From Limnanthes douglasii subsp. nivea (Eukaryota; Streptophyta; Magnoliopsida; Brassicales; Limnanthaceae), in contig JAUPFV010000003.1 of assembly GCA_036936605.1 (NCBI GenBank), positions 77,236,273 through 77,300,272 of the forward strand: a stretch of DNA of 64,000 nt. The letters run 5' to 3'. This document shows positions 21,045-33,739 of the stretch, one piece after another (positions within the stretch are counted from its first letter, which is position 1; each line of letters begins with the position of its first letter). Below the pieces are notes generated by a model, which saw nothing but the letters and a program-made list of their open reading frames with translations, searched no databases and was not told where the DNA came from. Position numbers and translations under genes: made by a program.

Positions 21045-24000
21045 TACAACCAGAGGTGTTCAATGTTCCAGGGGTGATTCAAGGTCCTTTCATCTTTATT
21101 TTGAAGCCTGTACGTGCCAGGCTTAAGCCTTTCACTGACTATATAGGGTCCTTCCCAAGTTGGAGCTAATTTGGCGAACTACTTCTCGTTAGTATCTATG
21201 AAGACTTTACTCAACACTTTATCCCCTGGTTGAAAATCCCTCCTTCTGACTTTGGAAGCAAACCTGCTTCTCATCAAACCATGATAATGTGTGGCTCTAA
21301 GATGAGCCTTAATCCTTTTTTCTTCTATCAGGTCAAGTTGACTTCTAACTGCCCCTTCATTAGCCTGTTCGGAAAAATTGTGGACTTTGAATGAAGGAAG
21401 AGTTGATTCTATAGGAGCTATTGCATCCGTACCATATACCAAGGAAAATGGGGATTCCTGTATAGCAGCCCCATGAGTAGTCCAGTAGGCTCATAATACT
21501 TCTTGTAGATAACTTGGCCACTTTCCAGCAGCCTTTTCTAAATTCTTTTTAAGACCGGACAGGATGGTTTTGTTTGCCACTTCAACCTGACCATTCGCCT
21601 GTGGGTGGAAAGGAGAAGAAAAGCAATGCTAAATGCCTCTAAAAACACAAAATCTATCCATATCCTTATTATCGAATTGTGGTCCATTGTCCGTGGTTAT
21701 CTTTTGTGGAACCCCAAACCTGCAGCAAATATTAGATACGATAAATTTTATGACAGTTTTTGAAGTAGTTCCTGCCAATGGGGCTGCTTCTATCCACTTT
21801 GAGAAATAATCGATGAAAACTATGATAGTTCTGCATCCCCCGGACGCCATAGGTAGAGGTCCCACCAGAACTATGCCCCAACGAGCAAAAGGTATTGGCT
21901 CAGAAATTAACTCTAAAGGGACAGCTGGGATATGAATTTCATTACTGTATCTTTGGCATGGATCACACTTTTTCACCAATTCTTTGGCATCTTCCATTAT
22001 AGAGGGACAGTAGTATCCGGCCAACAAGACTCTTCATGTTAAAGCTCTATAACCACAGTGTGCTGATCCCTCACCATCATGTAGTTCGGACAGCACCACT
22101 TGGGACTCTTCAAACCCCAAACATCGCAATAGAGGTTTTCTAAAAGAATTCTTGTAAAGAACGTCTCTTACGTGAAAAAATCTACGAGCCTTATACTTTA
22201 CTTTCCTTGCCACTACTCTTTCCGGAGTCAAAACACCATCTGAGATATATTGAAAGAGAGAACACCTCCAATCTTGAGGCTGATTTACTTGTATGTTTAA
22301 ACTTTATTCTCCTTATTTACTCTGATTGAGGTGAATGGATGGGCATTCCTGCACATGAATTCATACGTAGGACTCATAGTAAGCTATAGTTTCCAAGGAG
22401 TCTGCTAGAGTATTTTCTGTTCGGGGTATGTGCTCATAGGTAATATCTTTGAAGTTAAGTGCCACTTCTTTAAGAACGAACAAGTATCTAATCATTTGCT
22501 CCTTTTTTACCTCAGATTGACCTTGTGCATAATGGATAAGAAGTTGAGAATCGCTCATTAACCTAACCTTTTTGGCTCCACAAGTTAGGGCTATTTTCAA
22601 GCCAGCTATAGCAGCTTCATATTCGGACTCATTATTGGAAGCCCTGAAAGCAAAATATATAGCCTGGTACATTTTGTCGTCGTACAGAGAGGTTAAACAT
22701 ATCCCAGCACCACAACCCATGGTACTTGATCCACCATCAGTCCGGACAACCCATACTTTTTTAGTTTTTTCACCTGTTGCTTGCTTAGTGTCTCTGTCCG
22801 AATGAAATTCAACTAGGAAATCAGCAACATACTGAGATTTGACTGCGGTTCGAGGGGCAAAATCAATATCAAAGTCTCCCAACTCCACTGACCATTTGGT
22901 CATCCTGCTTGAAACGTATACCTTTTGAAGAACGTTTTTCAAGGGAAAAGACGTCCAGACAATGATAGAATGAGACTGAAAGTAGGGCCTCATTTTCCTA
23001 GCAGCAATTACGAAGGATAGTGCTAATTTTCAAGTTTTAAATACCGTTTTTCTGCATCTATCAAGCTCTTGCTGATATAGTACATCGGACGAGGATAATT
23101 GTCCACCTCCCTTACTAGCACTGTACTTATGGCACAATCAGAAAATGATAAGTATATATAGAGTGTTTCTCCATCTAATGGTTTAAACAAAGTTTTAGGG
23201 GAGGATAAGTGCTTCTTAATTTCATCGAAGGCCTGGTCGCACTATGGAGACCAGTTAAATTCTCTTGCACCCTTTAAAGTTTGAAAAAACGGAGCACACC
23301 TATCCGAATACTTTGAGATAAAACGGTTTAGAGCAGCCAACCTCCCTGTCAATCTTTGCACTTCTTTAATATTCCGAGGAGGCTCCATCTGCAATAAAGC
23401 ACTAAGTTGGTGTGGATCAGGCTGTATCCCTTTCTCACTTATCACATACCTTAAAAAATTTCCGGACTTTACCCCAAAAACACATTTTTCTGGATTTAGC
23501 TTTAAATTCACCTTCATCGAATTGGCAAAGGTTTCTTGGACATCTGCTAAGTGTAGTTCTTCTTCCATACTTTTTACCATCATTTCATCGATGTAGACTT
23601 CCATGTTTCTTCCAATATGATTAGCAAAAGTCTTGTTAATCTCTGATAAGTAGCCTCAACATTCTTTAACCCAAATGGCATCACTTTGTAACAATCAAGA
23701 CCCCTATCAGTAACAAATGTAGTGTGTTCTTGATCCTTCGGATCCACTTGAATCTGATTATGCCCGGAGAAGGCATCCATAAAGGACAATAGCTTGTTCC
23801 CAGATGTGGAGTCCACCAATTGATCAATTTGGGGGACCAGATATAGGTCTTTTGGGCAAGCTCTATTGAGATCAGTAAGATCGATGCACATACGCCACTT
23901 CCCATTTTTATTCTTTACCAAGACTGGATTGGTTGTCCATAAAGGGTACTGAGATTCCTTTATGTACCCCATCTTAGTAAGCCGGTCAACCTATTGAATT

Positions 24001-24320
24001 ATGACATCAGCTTTCTCATTAGAAAAATATCTCCTCCTTTGTACAACTGGTGTTATATCTCTTCGGATGGATAGCTGGTATCATATGATACTTGCAGGCA
24101 CTCCGGTCACATCAGCATTGCACCAAGCAAAAACATGCTGATGGTTTGTTAAAAAAGACAACATTTTACTCTTTAGTTCCGATGTCATCTTAGATCCGAT
24201 CTTGACATTTGTTCCTTCAGCCAGAGAGTGAGTTTCAACTTCTTCAATTGGTATTAAAACACCAGGGGTCTCTCTGGGGTCATCAATTTCACCCTCCCCC
24301 CCAGAAGGCCCCTCAAATTG
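21045..24320 (-). pseudogene. pol: Tat-2 pol (reverse transcriptase, RNase H pair, integrase)
   Basis: The same domain order as Tat-1, broken by stops and frameshifts into pieces: integrase C-terminus 21179-21442, integrase core 21629-22027 (with DLVGPLPMA changed to VLVGPLPMA, losing the first catalytic Asp, and TTDNGPQFD kept), zinc finger 22034-22231, second RNase H 22361-22993 (TDGGSSTMG, SDSQLL kept), and reverse transcriptase 23242-23972 (YIDEMM in place of YIDDMM, so the second catalytic Asp is lost). Non-functional. Confidence 0.9.
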
Positions 24321-24323
24321 CTA
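24321..24323 (-). promoter_or_regulatory. In-frame UAG between protease and reverse transcriptase (Tat-2)
   Basis: Minus-strand context AAT TAG CAA TTT GAG, at the codon equivalent to the Tat-1 UAG. The flanking protein aligns without gaps on both sides (RECYA...stop...QFEG in Tat-1). Confidence 0.5.
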
Positions 24324-26723
24324 ATTCTCACTGATCCAAACTGCCTCCAAAGTTTGAGGGGCCAATATTATTGCATAACACTCCCTTGCTACCTTTTGAC
24401 TACTTCGGACAACTCCCACTTGTCCTTGCACAACGTATTTTAAACATTGGTGGACTGTTTAAGCCACAACATGCATCCTGGAGAGCCAAGATCTCCCCAA
24501 AATGGCATTGTAACATGTGGGATAATCCACCACAAAGAAAAGTATTCTGACCATTTTCTTAAAAGGGCCTTTTCCCATAGAAACCTCATCTTCAAACTCC
24601 CCAATTACATCAGCTGAGCTTCCAGTGAAACCCACTATTGACCTGTTCGAACGCTGAATCACTGTCGGATTCTTCATTTATTTATAAGAAGTTAAAATGA
24701 GAATATTGGCTGAATTTCCGGTGTCCACCAAAATTCGTCTAATGTCATTGCCCCCAATGGATGCTCCTATCACAACTGCATCTTCATGGGGACCATCTAT
24801 GTCCCTCAAGTCATCTTCATCGAAAACAATGAAAGAAAAAGGAATTTGTGATTGATAGGAAGTCATACTTCCTTCCAGTTGGGTAGCTAGAGTATCAACA
24901 TGCCTCTTTCTCAAATAAGCAGTTGGTGCAGTCATGGTATCTCCCCCAAATATTGTAAGTGACTCAAAAAAACTAATGAGTCCGGGCACCGTCTTCCAAT
25001 GTTCTGTAATAACGTCCACCTTATTCCGGGTTGGATCAGGATCCAAATATTCTGACTCCACATCAAACCTTTCAATTATCACCATAGCCCCATCCGGAGT
25101 CGATGTCCCTACATTGTTTGGGCCTGTTCGATGAGCATTATCAGACCTGTTTCCACTTATTCTTTTAACATAAGCCCCCAACTTTCCTCTTTCGATCAAA
25201 TTTTTCACCTCTTGCTTCAAAGCGATGTAATACTCTGTGTTATGACCAATATCTTTATGGTATAGGCAGAAACAATTATTACGACTTTGCCTGGGAGATT
25301 GAAGCGCAACTGGCTTCCTAAAGTGTACTTTATCTTTGGTTTTATCATAGATGGTTTCCACATTTTCTTTCAGCTCGGCAAACCACTCCGGTTGAACCCA
25401 AGGCCCTCGCTTATTTCTAGATTGTTCTCTGAGCTGGTGCTGGGTGGGATTGAGCCTTGGCTTTGCAGGGACCTTGTCCGACTTCTTTAGCCTTATACCC
25501 GGATTGATTCTGATTCGGTGCAGCTGGGGCCGATCTCACCTGCCTATGCACCCTGGTCTTCTTTGTTTCATTTACATTGATTTGTTTCCCAACCTGATTC
25601 AGTTACCACCCCACGTCATGGCCTTCTTTCTGGTTATCGAATCATCCAAATTGCCAGGGTTCAAACCCTGCCTCAGAGAAGCTGTTGCTACTTGTTCAAA
25701 GTAATCAGCTAATCCATTCTTGGTGTTCACAAAGCGACTTATATATTCTTTCAAGGATTCATTTGGCTCTTGGGCAAAATGGATGATAGTGTCTACATTG
25801 CCCTTTACTTCTTTACTTCCAATGAACTGCCTCCGGAAGGCCACCCAAAAAGTATCAAAATTTCTGATGCAGCCCTGTGGCAGACTATTGTACCACTTCA
25901 GAGCACTCCCCGTAAAAGACTGGGAGAACGCTCGACAAAGTAACTTATCATCATCATCAAAATTCATCATAAATTTTTTGAATTGCTCCAGATGGTTATC
26001 TGGATCTTTACTCCCATCGTATTTTTCCATCTTTGTGCTGTCAAACCTCTTAGGAAGGTTTCCGAACAGTATCTTGGAAGACAATGGAGATTGTCTCCAA
26101 TTCCGGCCACGACTAAACACAGTATCTTCATTGGGAGTTGCAAAGATACTTGGTTCATCATGAAAGGCAAAAGGATCCATCAACAATCGGTCTACATGTC
26201 TCCGGCCCTGGCTGTGACCATGAGATGAACATTTTCCTAGATGCCTTTTCAACTTTCCATGCATGTCCCTCTTTCTTGAATATTTTTTAACCGACTTCTA
26301 CTTCTTTTTACAACGACCTTCATCGCTGCTGGATGACAGGGACTCCTCCAGTCCATCTTCGTTCGAGGAGCTACTAGAGGATTCTGAATCTGAATCTGAT
26401 CTCTCCACCAGTTTAGACCGGTGAGACTTCTTAGAGCTAGCATGAGTCTTTTTAGTACTTACATGGGTTTTTGCTGATGGGTTATGCTCCCTAGGATTGT
26501 GAGTGTAGTGAACGGCTGACACTTTTGATTTTTCTTTTAAACCCATCTCCACCCTTTTAGCAGCCCTCAAGACTTCTATCTCAGCTTTCAATCTATCTTG
26601 CTCTTCAATTGTGTATTCGTCATTTTCTCCCACCACTTCTGCCAAAGTTGGTGGTACTGTCTGCTCGTCCGGATTCATCCGAACTCGCCTTTCGTGATGG
26701 TTTTGAATGCTAAATTCGGGCAC
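24324..26723 (-). pseudogene. gag: Tat-2 gag and protease
   Basis: gag starts near 26723-26680 (MNPDEQTVPP), with the coiled coil, Ser/Asp linker and capsid domain (KRFDSTKMEKYDGSKDPDNH, SFTGSALKWYNSLP). Frame breaks occur at about 26299, 25600 and 25400. The C-terminal knuckle-like segment (CLYHKDIGHNTEYY) and protease (RRILVDTGNSANIL; NS where Tat-1 has SS) are continuous to 24678, where a TAA interrupts; the rest of protease (VGFTGSSADVIGEF, ILGRSWL) follows in frame to the stop at 24321, with another stop near 24460. Confidence 0.85.
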
Positions 26724-26730
26724 CTTCTTC

Positions 26731-26747
26731 TCCCACTGTGGTCGCCA
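26731..26747 (-). promoter_or_regulatory. Primer binding site, Tat-2
   Basis: The same 17-mer as in Tat-1 (minus TGGCGACCACAGTGGGA), 6 nt inside the LTR boundary. Confidence 0.65.
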
Positions 26748-26753
26748 ATTTGG

Positions 26754-27126
26754 TGTGGATTATTTTCGACTGAGGGTAATTTTGTCAAGTGGTTGAATGT
26801 GTTTCAAAGGAATTTAATGTTTGGGTATTTTGTAGTGAGAGATTAGAGCTGTCTGGTTGTATTAAATGTTCATTACCCTCGTTAATGAAAGTGGTTGGGT
26901 ATTTATACCCTTATTTATGGGCCACATGGGCTTTCGAGTCATACTTATGAAACCGGGTCGAGTTCAAAAACCCATTAGTTTATTAAGTAGATTAGCAACT
27001 ATCTTAGTCAAAAAGTGATTAGCTTTTAATACTTTAGTCCAGTTCGGATGGTTCAGTGGGTGTTTTTTGTCTGAATTGCCCCTGTCTGGTTTCTATAGTG
27101 AGTGGTAAAAACTTCCGGACTCATCA
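26754..27126 (-). repeat. Right (5') LTR of Tat-2
   Basis: TGTGGATTATTTTCG to TCCGGACTCATCA. Minus-strand TATA box TATAAATA at 26900-26907, lying inside the short palindrome GGGTATTTATACCC (26897-26910). About 8% divergent from the left LTR. Confidence 0.92.
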
Positions 27127-28370
27127 GTTGCCTCCCTCCAGTATCTTATCAACTGTCGTCCAGATTCTTCAAAACCCCCCAATCATACCTTCTAGCTCTC
27201 ATTCCCACCCTCAGACGCAACAACCCCATTTCTCCACTGTTGTTCACACCTCAGGCCCTCCGCCTTCATCCGCCTCTACCCTTAACCCGATTCATGCGCT
27301 TGGTGCCTTCCCTCAATCCCTTCTGGGAAGGAACAACAAAGTTTATGTCATTTCGCGAGCATTTCAGCCCCACCATGCTCTTGGTGACCGTGTCGATCCT
27401 CATATTACTGGTGTGCTAGCCTCAAGAGCTAGAACGAACTTTCGATACCACTGATCCTCAGATTTCTCTTCTATTCTTTAAACATCAATTCCTCATTGGT
27501 TAATATTTTCCCTAAACCCACTGTCTATGGACCGCCGCTAACAAATCCCTCTCTATTCAAACTGCTCAACCAAACCTGGGCCAGCGTGGTATCTCAATCC
27601 CAAGACTCTCGATCTTCCTTGTCGATCGAAAAAGTTGATACAATAAACTTTGATAATTGTGTCCTTATTTTTCCGGAAGATGCGATTGTTGGTGACAAAT
27701 AAGAGTGAGCACGATACCTTTCAAGATATTTTATATCCAAAAAATATGTTGCCGCCCATATCTAGTCGTTAGCTAACCAAGTTTGGGGGATCCATGGTCT
27801 CCAAGAATGAAAACCGACGCCATCGGGCTATTTATTTTTCAAGTTCTCAATCGCCGAAAATGTCATGCAAGTACTCGAAATGGCTCAATGGTTTTTCAGT
27901 AGCCATCCCATATAGATGGGAGCATATGGAAACGTTCGAGAATGAATCTTGAAGGAAATCCTTTTATGGGTAAAATTTCAGGGCTAGCTCGACGAGCTGT
28001 GGTCAGAAAAGAGGCTAAGAATTCTCAAAAGCTACTTAGAAATAATGATTTATGTTGACAGTCATATCGTCAGCCGTTCGAGACTTAAAATTTTCCAAGA
28101 TCTGTATTATCATGCAAGCATCAGCCTTGTTCCCATCAACCATCAATGTCAGGTGCATCGAAAAAGAGCACACCATCAAGGTGGAATTTGAAGGCATACC
28201 TACCATCTACACTCATTGCACATCTTTTGGGAATTCGACATCTATGTGCTTGCTAGCCATCGATTCCTCCCATGTGATCCCCCCACAATGTAGACCACAA
28301 AAGGATCCTATGATCGAACCCACTATGGTCGCCCTCTCCGACTCAAGTGATAGTGACTCCCCCCGCTAGA
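27127..28370 (+). pseudogene. LINE ORF1 remnant (DUF4283-like domain and zinc-knuckle-like motif)
   Basis: A proline-rich start, then TWASVVSQ and CVLIFPEDAIVGDK (27590-27700), which open the DUF4283-type ORF1 domain of plant L1 elements. A decayed segment retains SPKMSCKYSKWLNGFSVAIPYRW. The end is KVEFEGIPTIYTHC followed by a CTSFGNSTSMC knuckle (28150-28260), equivalent to the CX2CX4HX4C of intact elements, with changed ligands. Frameshifts separate the parts. ORF1 protein binds the LINE RNA; this copy is dead. Confidence 0.7.
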
Positions 28371-28589
28371 CTATGAAAACATGCGTCCCTCGATTGAAAA
28401 TACCAAAATCCTATTAATCGCCAGTAATAGCACCGCTGCTGGCCAGATAGGACACAAAAAAGAGAACCATCCATCAACAAAATTACCTCACCTCGTATGC
28501 AAGCCGACAAAACTACTCCACCAGTTAGTTCAAGTATGTTTGGGAACTTCCTCACGATTTATTTCTAAACTTTAATTCAAATCGATTTA

Positions 28590-30785
28590 TTATTAAATGC
28601 GTGTTGCTAGTTGAAATGTAACGGGTCTAAATGACCTTGTGTGTCAAAAAAACGTCTGAAACTTTATTTTTTCAAATAACATCAATGATATATGCTTGCT
28701 CGAAACCAAGGTCAATGTTGACAATGTTCCCCATATAATGTCATTTATGTTTCTTTGGTGGGATTTCAATACAAACCATGAATTCCACCATTATGGGCAG
28801 AATTTGGATCGCATGGAAACCTAGTGTTTGTAACATCACCATGAGCTTGACCCCTCCCCTCAATTTAATATGTGGCGTTTCACCCATCCTTCCATAGTAT
28901 TATATCCACAAGTTTGAATCTCCCTTACGGTAAGAAACCCATAATATCCATTATTACTAAGCTAGCCCGCATTGCCCTCTCCCTTATCTCGCTAAATAAG
29001 ATGGAGTTTAGCTATATCAGTCTTAGAGTTGAAGAGGCTCAATCTTCCCTCGTCTAGGCCCAGATATCGTCGCCTCTAATCCTTTTAAGAGCTCTCTCAT
29101 CTCTATAGAGCATGAGGCCGCGAAAGCCTATAACTTCTGCAACTGTGCTGAGGAATATTTCCTTAAGTAGAAAATCGAGGGAAACCTAGCTCAAGTTGGG
29201 GGACAAAAATTTCAAATTCTTCCATAATAATATTTGTGCTCTTAGGGCCAAAAACAAAATCTTGTCTATTTTCAATCATGATGGATCCTAGAGTTCCAAC
29301 CCTAGAGTAATTTCCCCCTCCTTCTCTAAGCACTTCGAAAACCTCATTGGCACCCCAAGCCTTGACAACTACCGGGGGCTGGATAGAATTAGAAGCCTCA
29401 TCAAATCTTCGATCTCTTATTCCGAAAAATCTAGTATGTTCAAGCCAATTTCGAATGAAGAAATTAGAAAATATTTATCTGACATTAATAGTGACAAAGT
29501 CCCGGGCCCAAATGGCTTTAGCGCGGGATTTTTCAAAACTTGTTGGCCAGTTGTGGGCCCAGATATTTGTTTGTGTATTAAACATTTCTTTTGAAAAATG
29601 AAAATGGACATGGGCTGGAACAAAACCCTCATTGTTCTTATCCCAAAAATCGACTTTCCCTCCTCCCTTTCAGGTTATATGACCATTTCGTGCTGCAATG
29701 TTATTTACAAAATCATCTCCAAAATCATCTCTAAGATCATTTCCTAGACCTCTCTATCTCGGATAATATCCTCCTCACCTAGGACCTAATACAAGGATAT
29801 CAGACCAACCGCAAGTCCCCCGTTGTGCCCTAAATATTGATCTCACGAAGGCTTTTAACAATATATGTTGGCGGCTTGTTATAATATCCTTTATGTAATA
29901 AACTTTCCCATCGAATGATTAATTGGATTCTCCAATGCATTATCACCCCATCTTTTGCGGTTTTTATTAGCGAAAATCCCACTAGTCCTTCTAGGGTTTG
30001 AAGATTCTCCGCTAAGGAGACCCCCTCTCCCCATATATTTTTGTAATTGTCATGCATGTCGTCTCAAGTATTCTTCAGGAAAAAATCCAAGACCCATATT
30101 TTGGCTTCAATTGGAAATTCCACTAGCTCCAAATCATCAAACTCTACTTCGTGGATGACCTCATGATCGTTTTTCATGGAAATACATCTTAAATCAAGCT
30201 TATAAAGGAAAGCCTTAATAAATTCCACCTTCTCTCGGGCCTTCAGCTCAACCCGAAAAAAAATTAAAGTCTACCTCTTTGGGACTTCATATAGCGCTAG
30301 AATTTATATCTTAGATATCCTTGGATTCAATGAAGCTTCCCTCCACCAGTCAAGTACTTCGAAGTCTCGCTTATCACCTCCAGGATTTCCTATAATGATT
30401 GCAGACCCCTCTTCCTCAAGATCACCAACTGTATCAACTCTTGGACCTCTAAGCATCTTTTGTACGCGGGTAGACTCTAGCTAATCAAGTTTATTCTTTT
30501 CCCCAACCAAGTCTATTGGTCTTTTATCTTCATCCTCCCGATTAGAATCCTAAATAGGCTATCCCAATTGTTCCACTATTCCCTTTAGTCTGGTTTGGAG
30601 ATGAAGACTACGAGGGCTAAAAATATTATGGAACAAGCTTACCTTGTCCGCAGATGAGGGAAACTTTGGGGATGATTCCATACAAGCTGTCCCTTTTTAA
30701 AGTAAGTTTTCCAGCGTTTCTATCCTTGGCTCCGTGGAAAAAAAAAATTCACGATGAGGCCATCTTCTGCCAGTGTCCTAGGTTT
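28590..30785 (+). pseudogene. LINE ORF2 remnant (endonuclease and reverse transcriptase)
   Basis: Endonuclease start NVTGLNDLVCQKNV and ICLLETKV (28610-28710). Reverse transcriptase: SDKVPGPNGFSAGFFKTCWP (29490-29550), LIVLIPKIDFPSSLSGY then ISCCNVIYKII (29620-29720), a decayed RCALNIDLTKAFNN-like block (29830-29860), and the active site FVDDLM at 30148-30165. Tail similarity (NCINSWTSKHL near 30428) continues to about 30780. Dense stops and frameshifts mark an old L1-type insertion. No poly-A tail or target duplication is seen; the right end meets Tat sequence directly. Confidence 0.8.
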
Positions 30786-31300
30786 GAGTTGTGAATCGAA
30801 TCAACAATTCATTATGATTTTATAATGTGTTGCTCGTACCCGAGCCTGATCTTTTCATTCATTGATTAAGTCGATGGCTACCAAGCACTTGTCATTGTTA
30901 TATTTTTATGAGTAATGGGTGATTCAATGATTGGTGATGATAAGATCTGCAAGAATGACGACCTGTATACCATAGACGAGGGAGAAATGGATTTCTCCAG
31001 TATTTGTTGTGGGTGTTGTTCGATAAACCGAAAGTAACTCGGTTAACTTGTCTAACCATTTTAATTTTGCTTCTTCAAGATTCTTGTTTAAGTCGTTAGG
31101 GATTGTTCAATTTGTCACCTCTGATTTTCCGTTCATCTGGGAATACTAAGGAGTCGAGAAGTGTTGTTCAATCATATAGTGCTTGCAAAAATTTGTTAAC
31201 ATGACATTTTAAAATTATGGCCCCTTTCAGTCATCAGATATCTGAGAATCTCAAAACTTGATAAAATTTGAATTTGTAGTAAATCACTCTTCTCCTAAAG
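30786..31300 (-). pseudogene. Fragment of a Tat integrase, minus strand
   Basis: Reading the minus strand, blocks match the Tat-1 integrase in order: a decayed TDNGPQF region (31215-31260), NGKSEVTN (31120), LNKNLEEAKLKW (31080), VYRTTPTTNTGE (31010), HFSLVYGIQ (30985), and RVRATHYKIIMN (30840). Many stops. The fragment is cut on the left by LINE sequence and on the right by a Tat fragment of opposite orientation. Confidence 0.75.
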
Positions 31301-31304
31301 AGTC

Positions 31305-33553
31305 TTTAACGATTTCGAAAAAAATAAATACTTCGAAGAAATATTCAATAATTTAAGAGTCATTAACTTAAAGTTGAATCTAGAGAAAAGTGCCTTTGGG
31401 GTTTGGTCCGATAAGTTCTTAGGTTACCTAGTCAGTAAATTGGGTATATAGGCAGATCCATCACAAGTGTAATCCTTTGCATTCATGCACCCACCCAATC
31501 CGGTCAAAGAAGTTTGAATATTGGTCGATAAGTTATTAGTTTTGATTAGGTTCATATATAATATCTCTTATAATTTTTTTTTTATTTCTTCTTAGTTTGA
31601 AGAAGACTAATTATTTTCATTGGTCCGAAGAATGTAACCAACATTTTAAAATCATACAAAAGTATTTTTTCTTCTCCAGAGGTTCTTTTAAATTCCATTT
31701 AAGGCGATACATAATCTATATACCTAGCAATCACAAATTATGTCATCTGTACAATACTAGTCAAGGAAGTAGATGAAGAGCCAATGCCAATATATTATGT
31801 AAGAAAAATTCTCATGGATGCAGAGACATAGTAGCTAAATTTAGAGAAGCTGGTCCTTTCATTGGATGCGGCAACAAGAGAAATGAAGTCGTACTTCATG
31901 ACCATTCATGATTTTTGGATGCAGCAACAAGAAAAATAAAGTCGTACTTCATGACCATTCATGATTTTCTAGAATTATCTCCTACTTGAGAATGTAGTGT
32001 AAAGACAAGACGTCTTTGGCCACCTAACTTGTTAATCATTAGAGTTAGTAGACTATGACATAATTTTTACTTAATTTGGCTTACATTTATAGAGTGGAGA
32101 TGGTAAAGTTACTTAACCACTCACAACTAGTTGGTAATAATGAAATCGGACATGCAGAGGAAATGAATGACACTCTCATACAATAATTAAAGGTATTGAT
32201 AAATCTAGCAAACGAATTTGAGGAAGTACACTTTGATAGAGTATCCAAGGTTGAGAACTTCTTAGTCGCACCATAGCTTCAGTGACATGTTTGGATGCAA
32301 ACCCATGGATTATATTGTAGGAATGCTCATCAATAATAGAAGTGTCTGACCCCCTAAGGACGGCACAACTAAAGTCAATGCCACTAAAACTGAAATGGAC
32401 GAGTGCTTACCAATCCGAGAGTATCTCCTAATCTGGCCCTTTCTAGTGATAAATTCAAAACATCTAATAAAGAAATCTAGCAAGTATCTATTAATAAGAG
32501 AATGAATATATCATTAAGGTTTTTCTAAACCTCTACTAGGATATCTAGGATTTGATGAGTCTTGTTTCGTGTTAGATGAACTACATGACGGGGAAGGGTC
32601 GACTCATTATGGTTGTAGATCCCAATTAAGAATGTAATTGGTTGTAGGATATTTTTGTCTTATTTTGACTACCGAGACTAAAGAAATGGTCAAGAAATAT
32701 GATACTTTTCATTTTGTTAATGAGATACATAGGACGACAATAGCTTTCGTAACAACTTATGAACATCTTTAATTTAAAGTTGAGGGCTAGATTTAATCGG
32801 ATTCATTCCTAAGGCTTCAGGGTGCCGAAAATATGTTTTGGTAAGGGTAGACTAATTTTCTAAATGATTCGAACCATAAAGCCTAACACATATCAGAGCG
32901 AAAGAGGTAATCAAGTTTATTAAAATAACAATTGTTACCGGTTTCGAATGCCAAAAGTGATTACCACAAAAAACTGTACAAGGTTTCAAATGTTGAAGCT
33001 TCTTATCTTTTCCTTAGAAGTGACGTCCAACAATATGTTTTAGCTTTTTTCCACCCCATTTGATAACGATAGGTCAAAGTTACAAATTGAAGCATAATAG
33101 AGGGCTTGAAAAAGACCATGAAGGGTTTGACTGCCAAGTGGCCTGAGTTCTTTCAACATGTGTTATGAGCTTATCGAATTATTCCTAAGAAAACTATAAG
33201 AGAGATACAATTTTCCTCAGTCTATGACATGAATGTAGTCATCCCAACACAAACGATGCTCCATTTTTTTCAGGGTGGCAAACTATACCAAATATAAAAA
33301 TGTTGAAGGAATAAGATCTGAGCTTTATATAATAGCAGAAAATATCACTAAGAATGCTTACATGTTCAACGCTACCAGACGTTTATCACAATCTGATATA
33401 ACTCAAAAGTGTATGGTCAAAACTTCCATGTAGGTGATAAGCCTCCGGGACCTATTTTTTTGCGGAAACGGTTACATCTATAATTTATAAGTTGACCGAA
33501 GATGAAGGCATACAACTTTCACACCCTTAGAACATAGAGCATTTGAAATTATA
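31305..33553 (+). pseudogene. Tat-3: degenerate Tat pol, plus strand
   Basis: Reverse-transcriptase tail (INLKLNLEKSAFGVWSDKFLGYLV, given here as separate blocks KLNLEKSAFGV and KFLGYLVSK near 31370-31430), RNase H (MPIYYVRKILMDAE, 31780), second RNase H traces (LVGNNEIGHAEEMND, 32130), integrase (DLIGFIPKASGCRKYVLV near 32790; VIKFI near 32910), and an end NIEHLKLYLT (33535), which equals the end of Tat-1 pol. Stops in every few dozen codons. It starts abruptly in mid reverse transcriptase. Confidence 0.75.
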
Positions 33554-33739
33554 TTTAACTTAAAGAAGATTAGTTGTGGATATTCTATCATTTTATTGTA
33601 ACTCTTTGTAATTATTCAAACCTCCTCATAGTGTGTTCATTCTTACCCTGGTGGCACAATAAGATTTTAATGAGGAAAATACATAGACAGACCCATAAAG
33701 AGTTTTGTCATTAAAATCCATATATTCGATGATTGTACA

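Larger units (their letters stand above)
16726..27126 (-). mobile_element. Tat-2: complete but decayed Tat-lineage Ty3/gypsy element
   Basis: Bounded by LTRs 16726-17097 and 26754-27126, with the same gene order as Tat-1. By eye the LTRs differ at about 29 of 372 positions (near 8%), so this is an old insertion. No 5-bp target duplication is visible (TTTTC on the left, GTTGC on the right), which suggests mutation or recombination with another copy. It is inserted in, or next to, LINE sequence that resumes at 27127. Frames are broken many times in pol and in the antisense gene, but homologous blocks are colinear with Tat-1 throughout. Confidence 0.9.

Noticed and set aside
16721..27131. 5-bp target duplication of Tat-2
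   Set aside because: TTTTC and GTTGC do not match, and shifting the LTR boundary by a few bases does not rescue a match.
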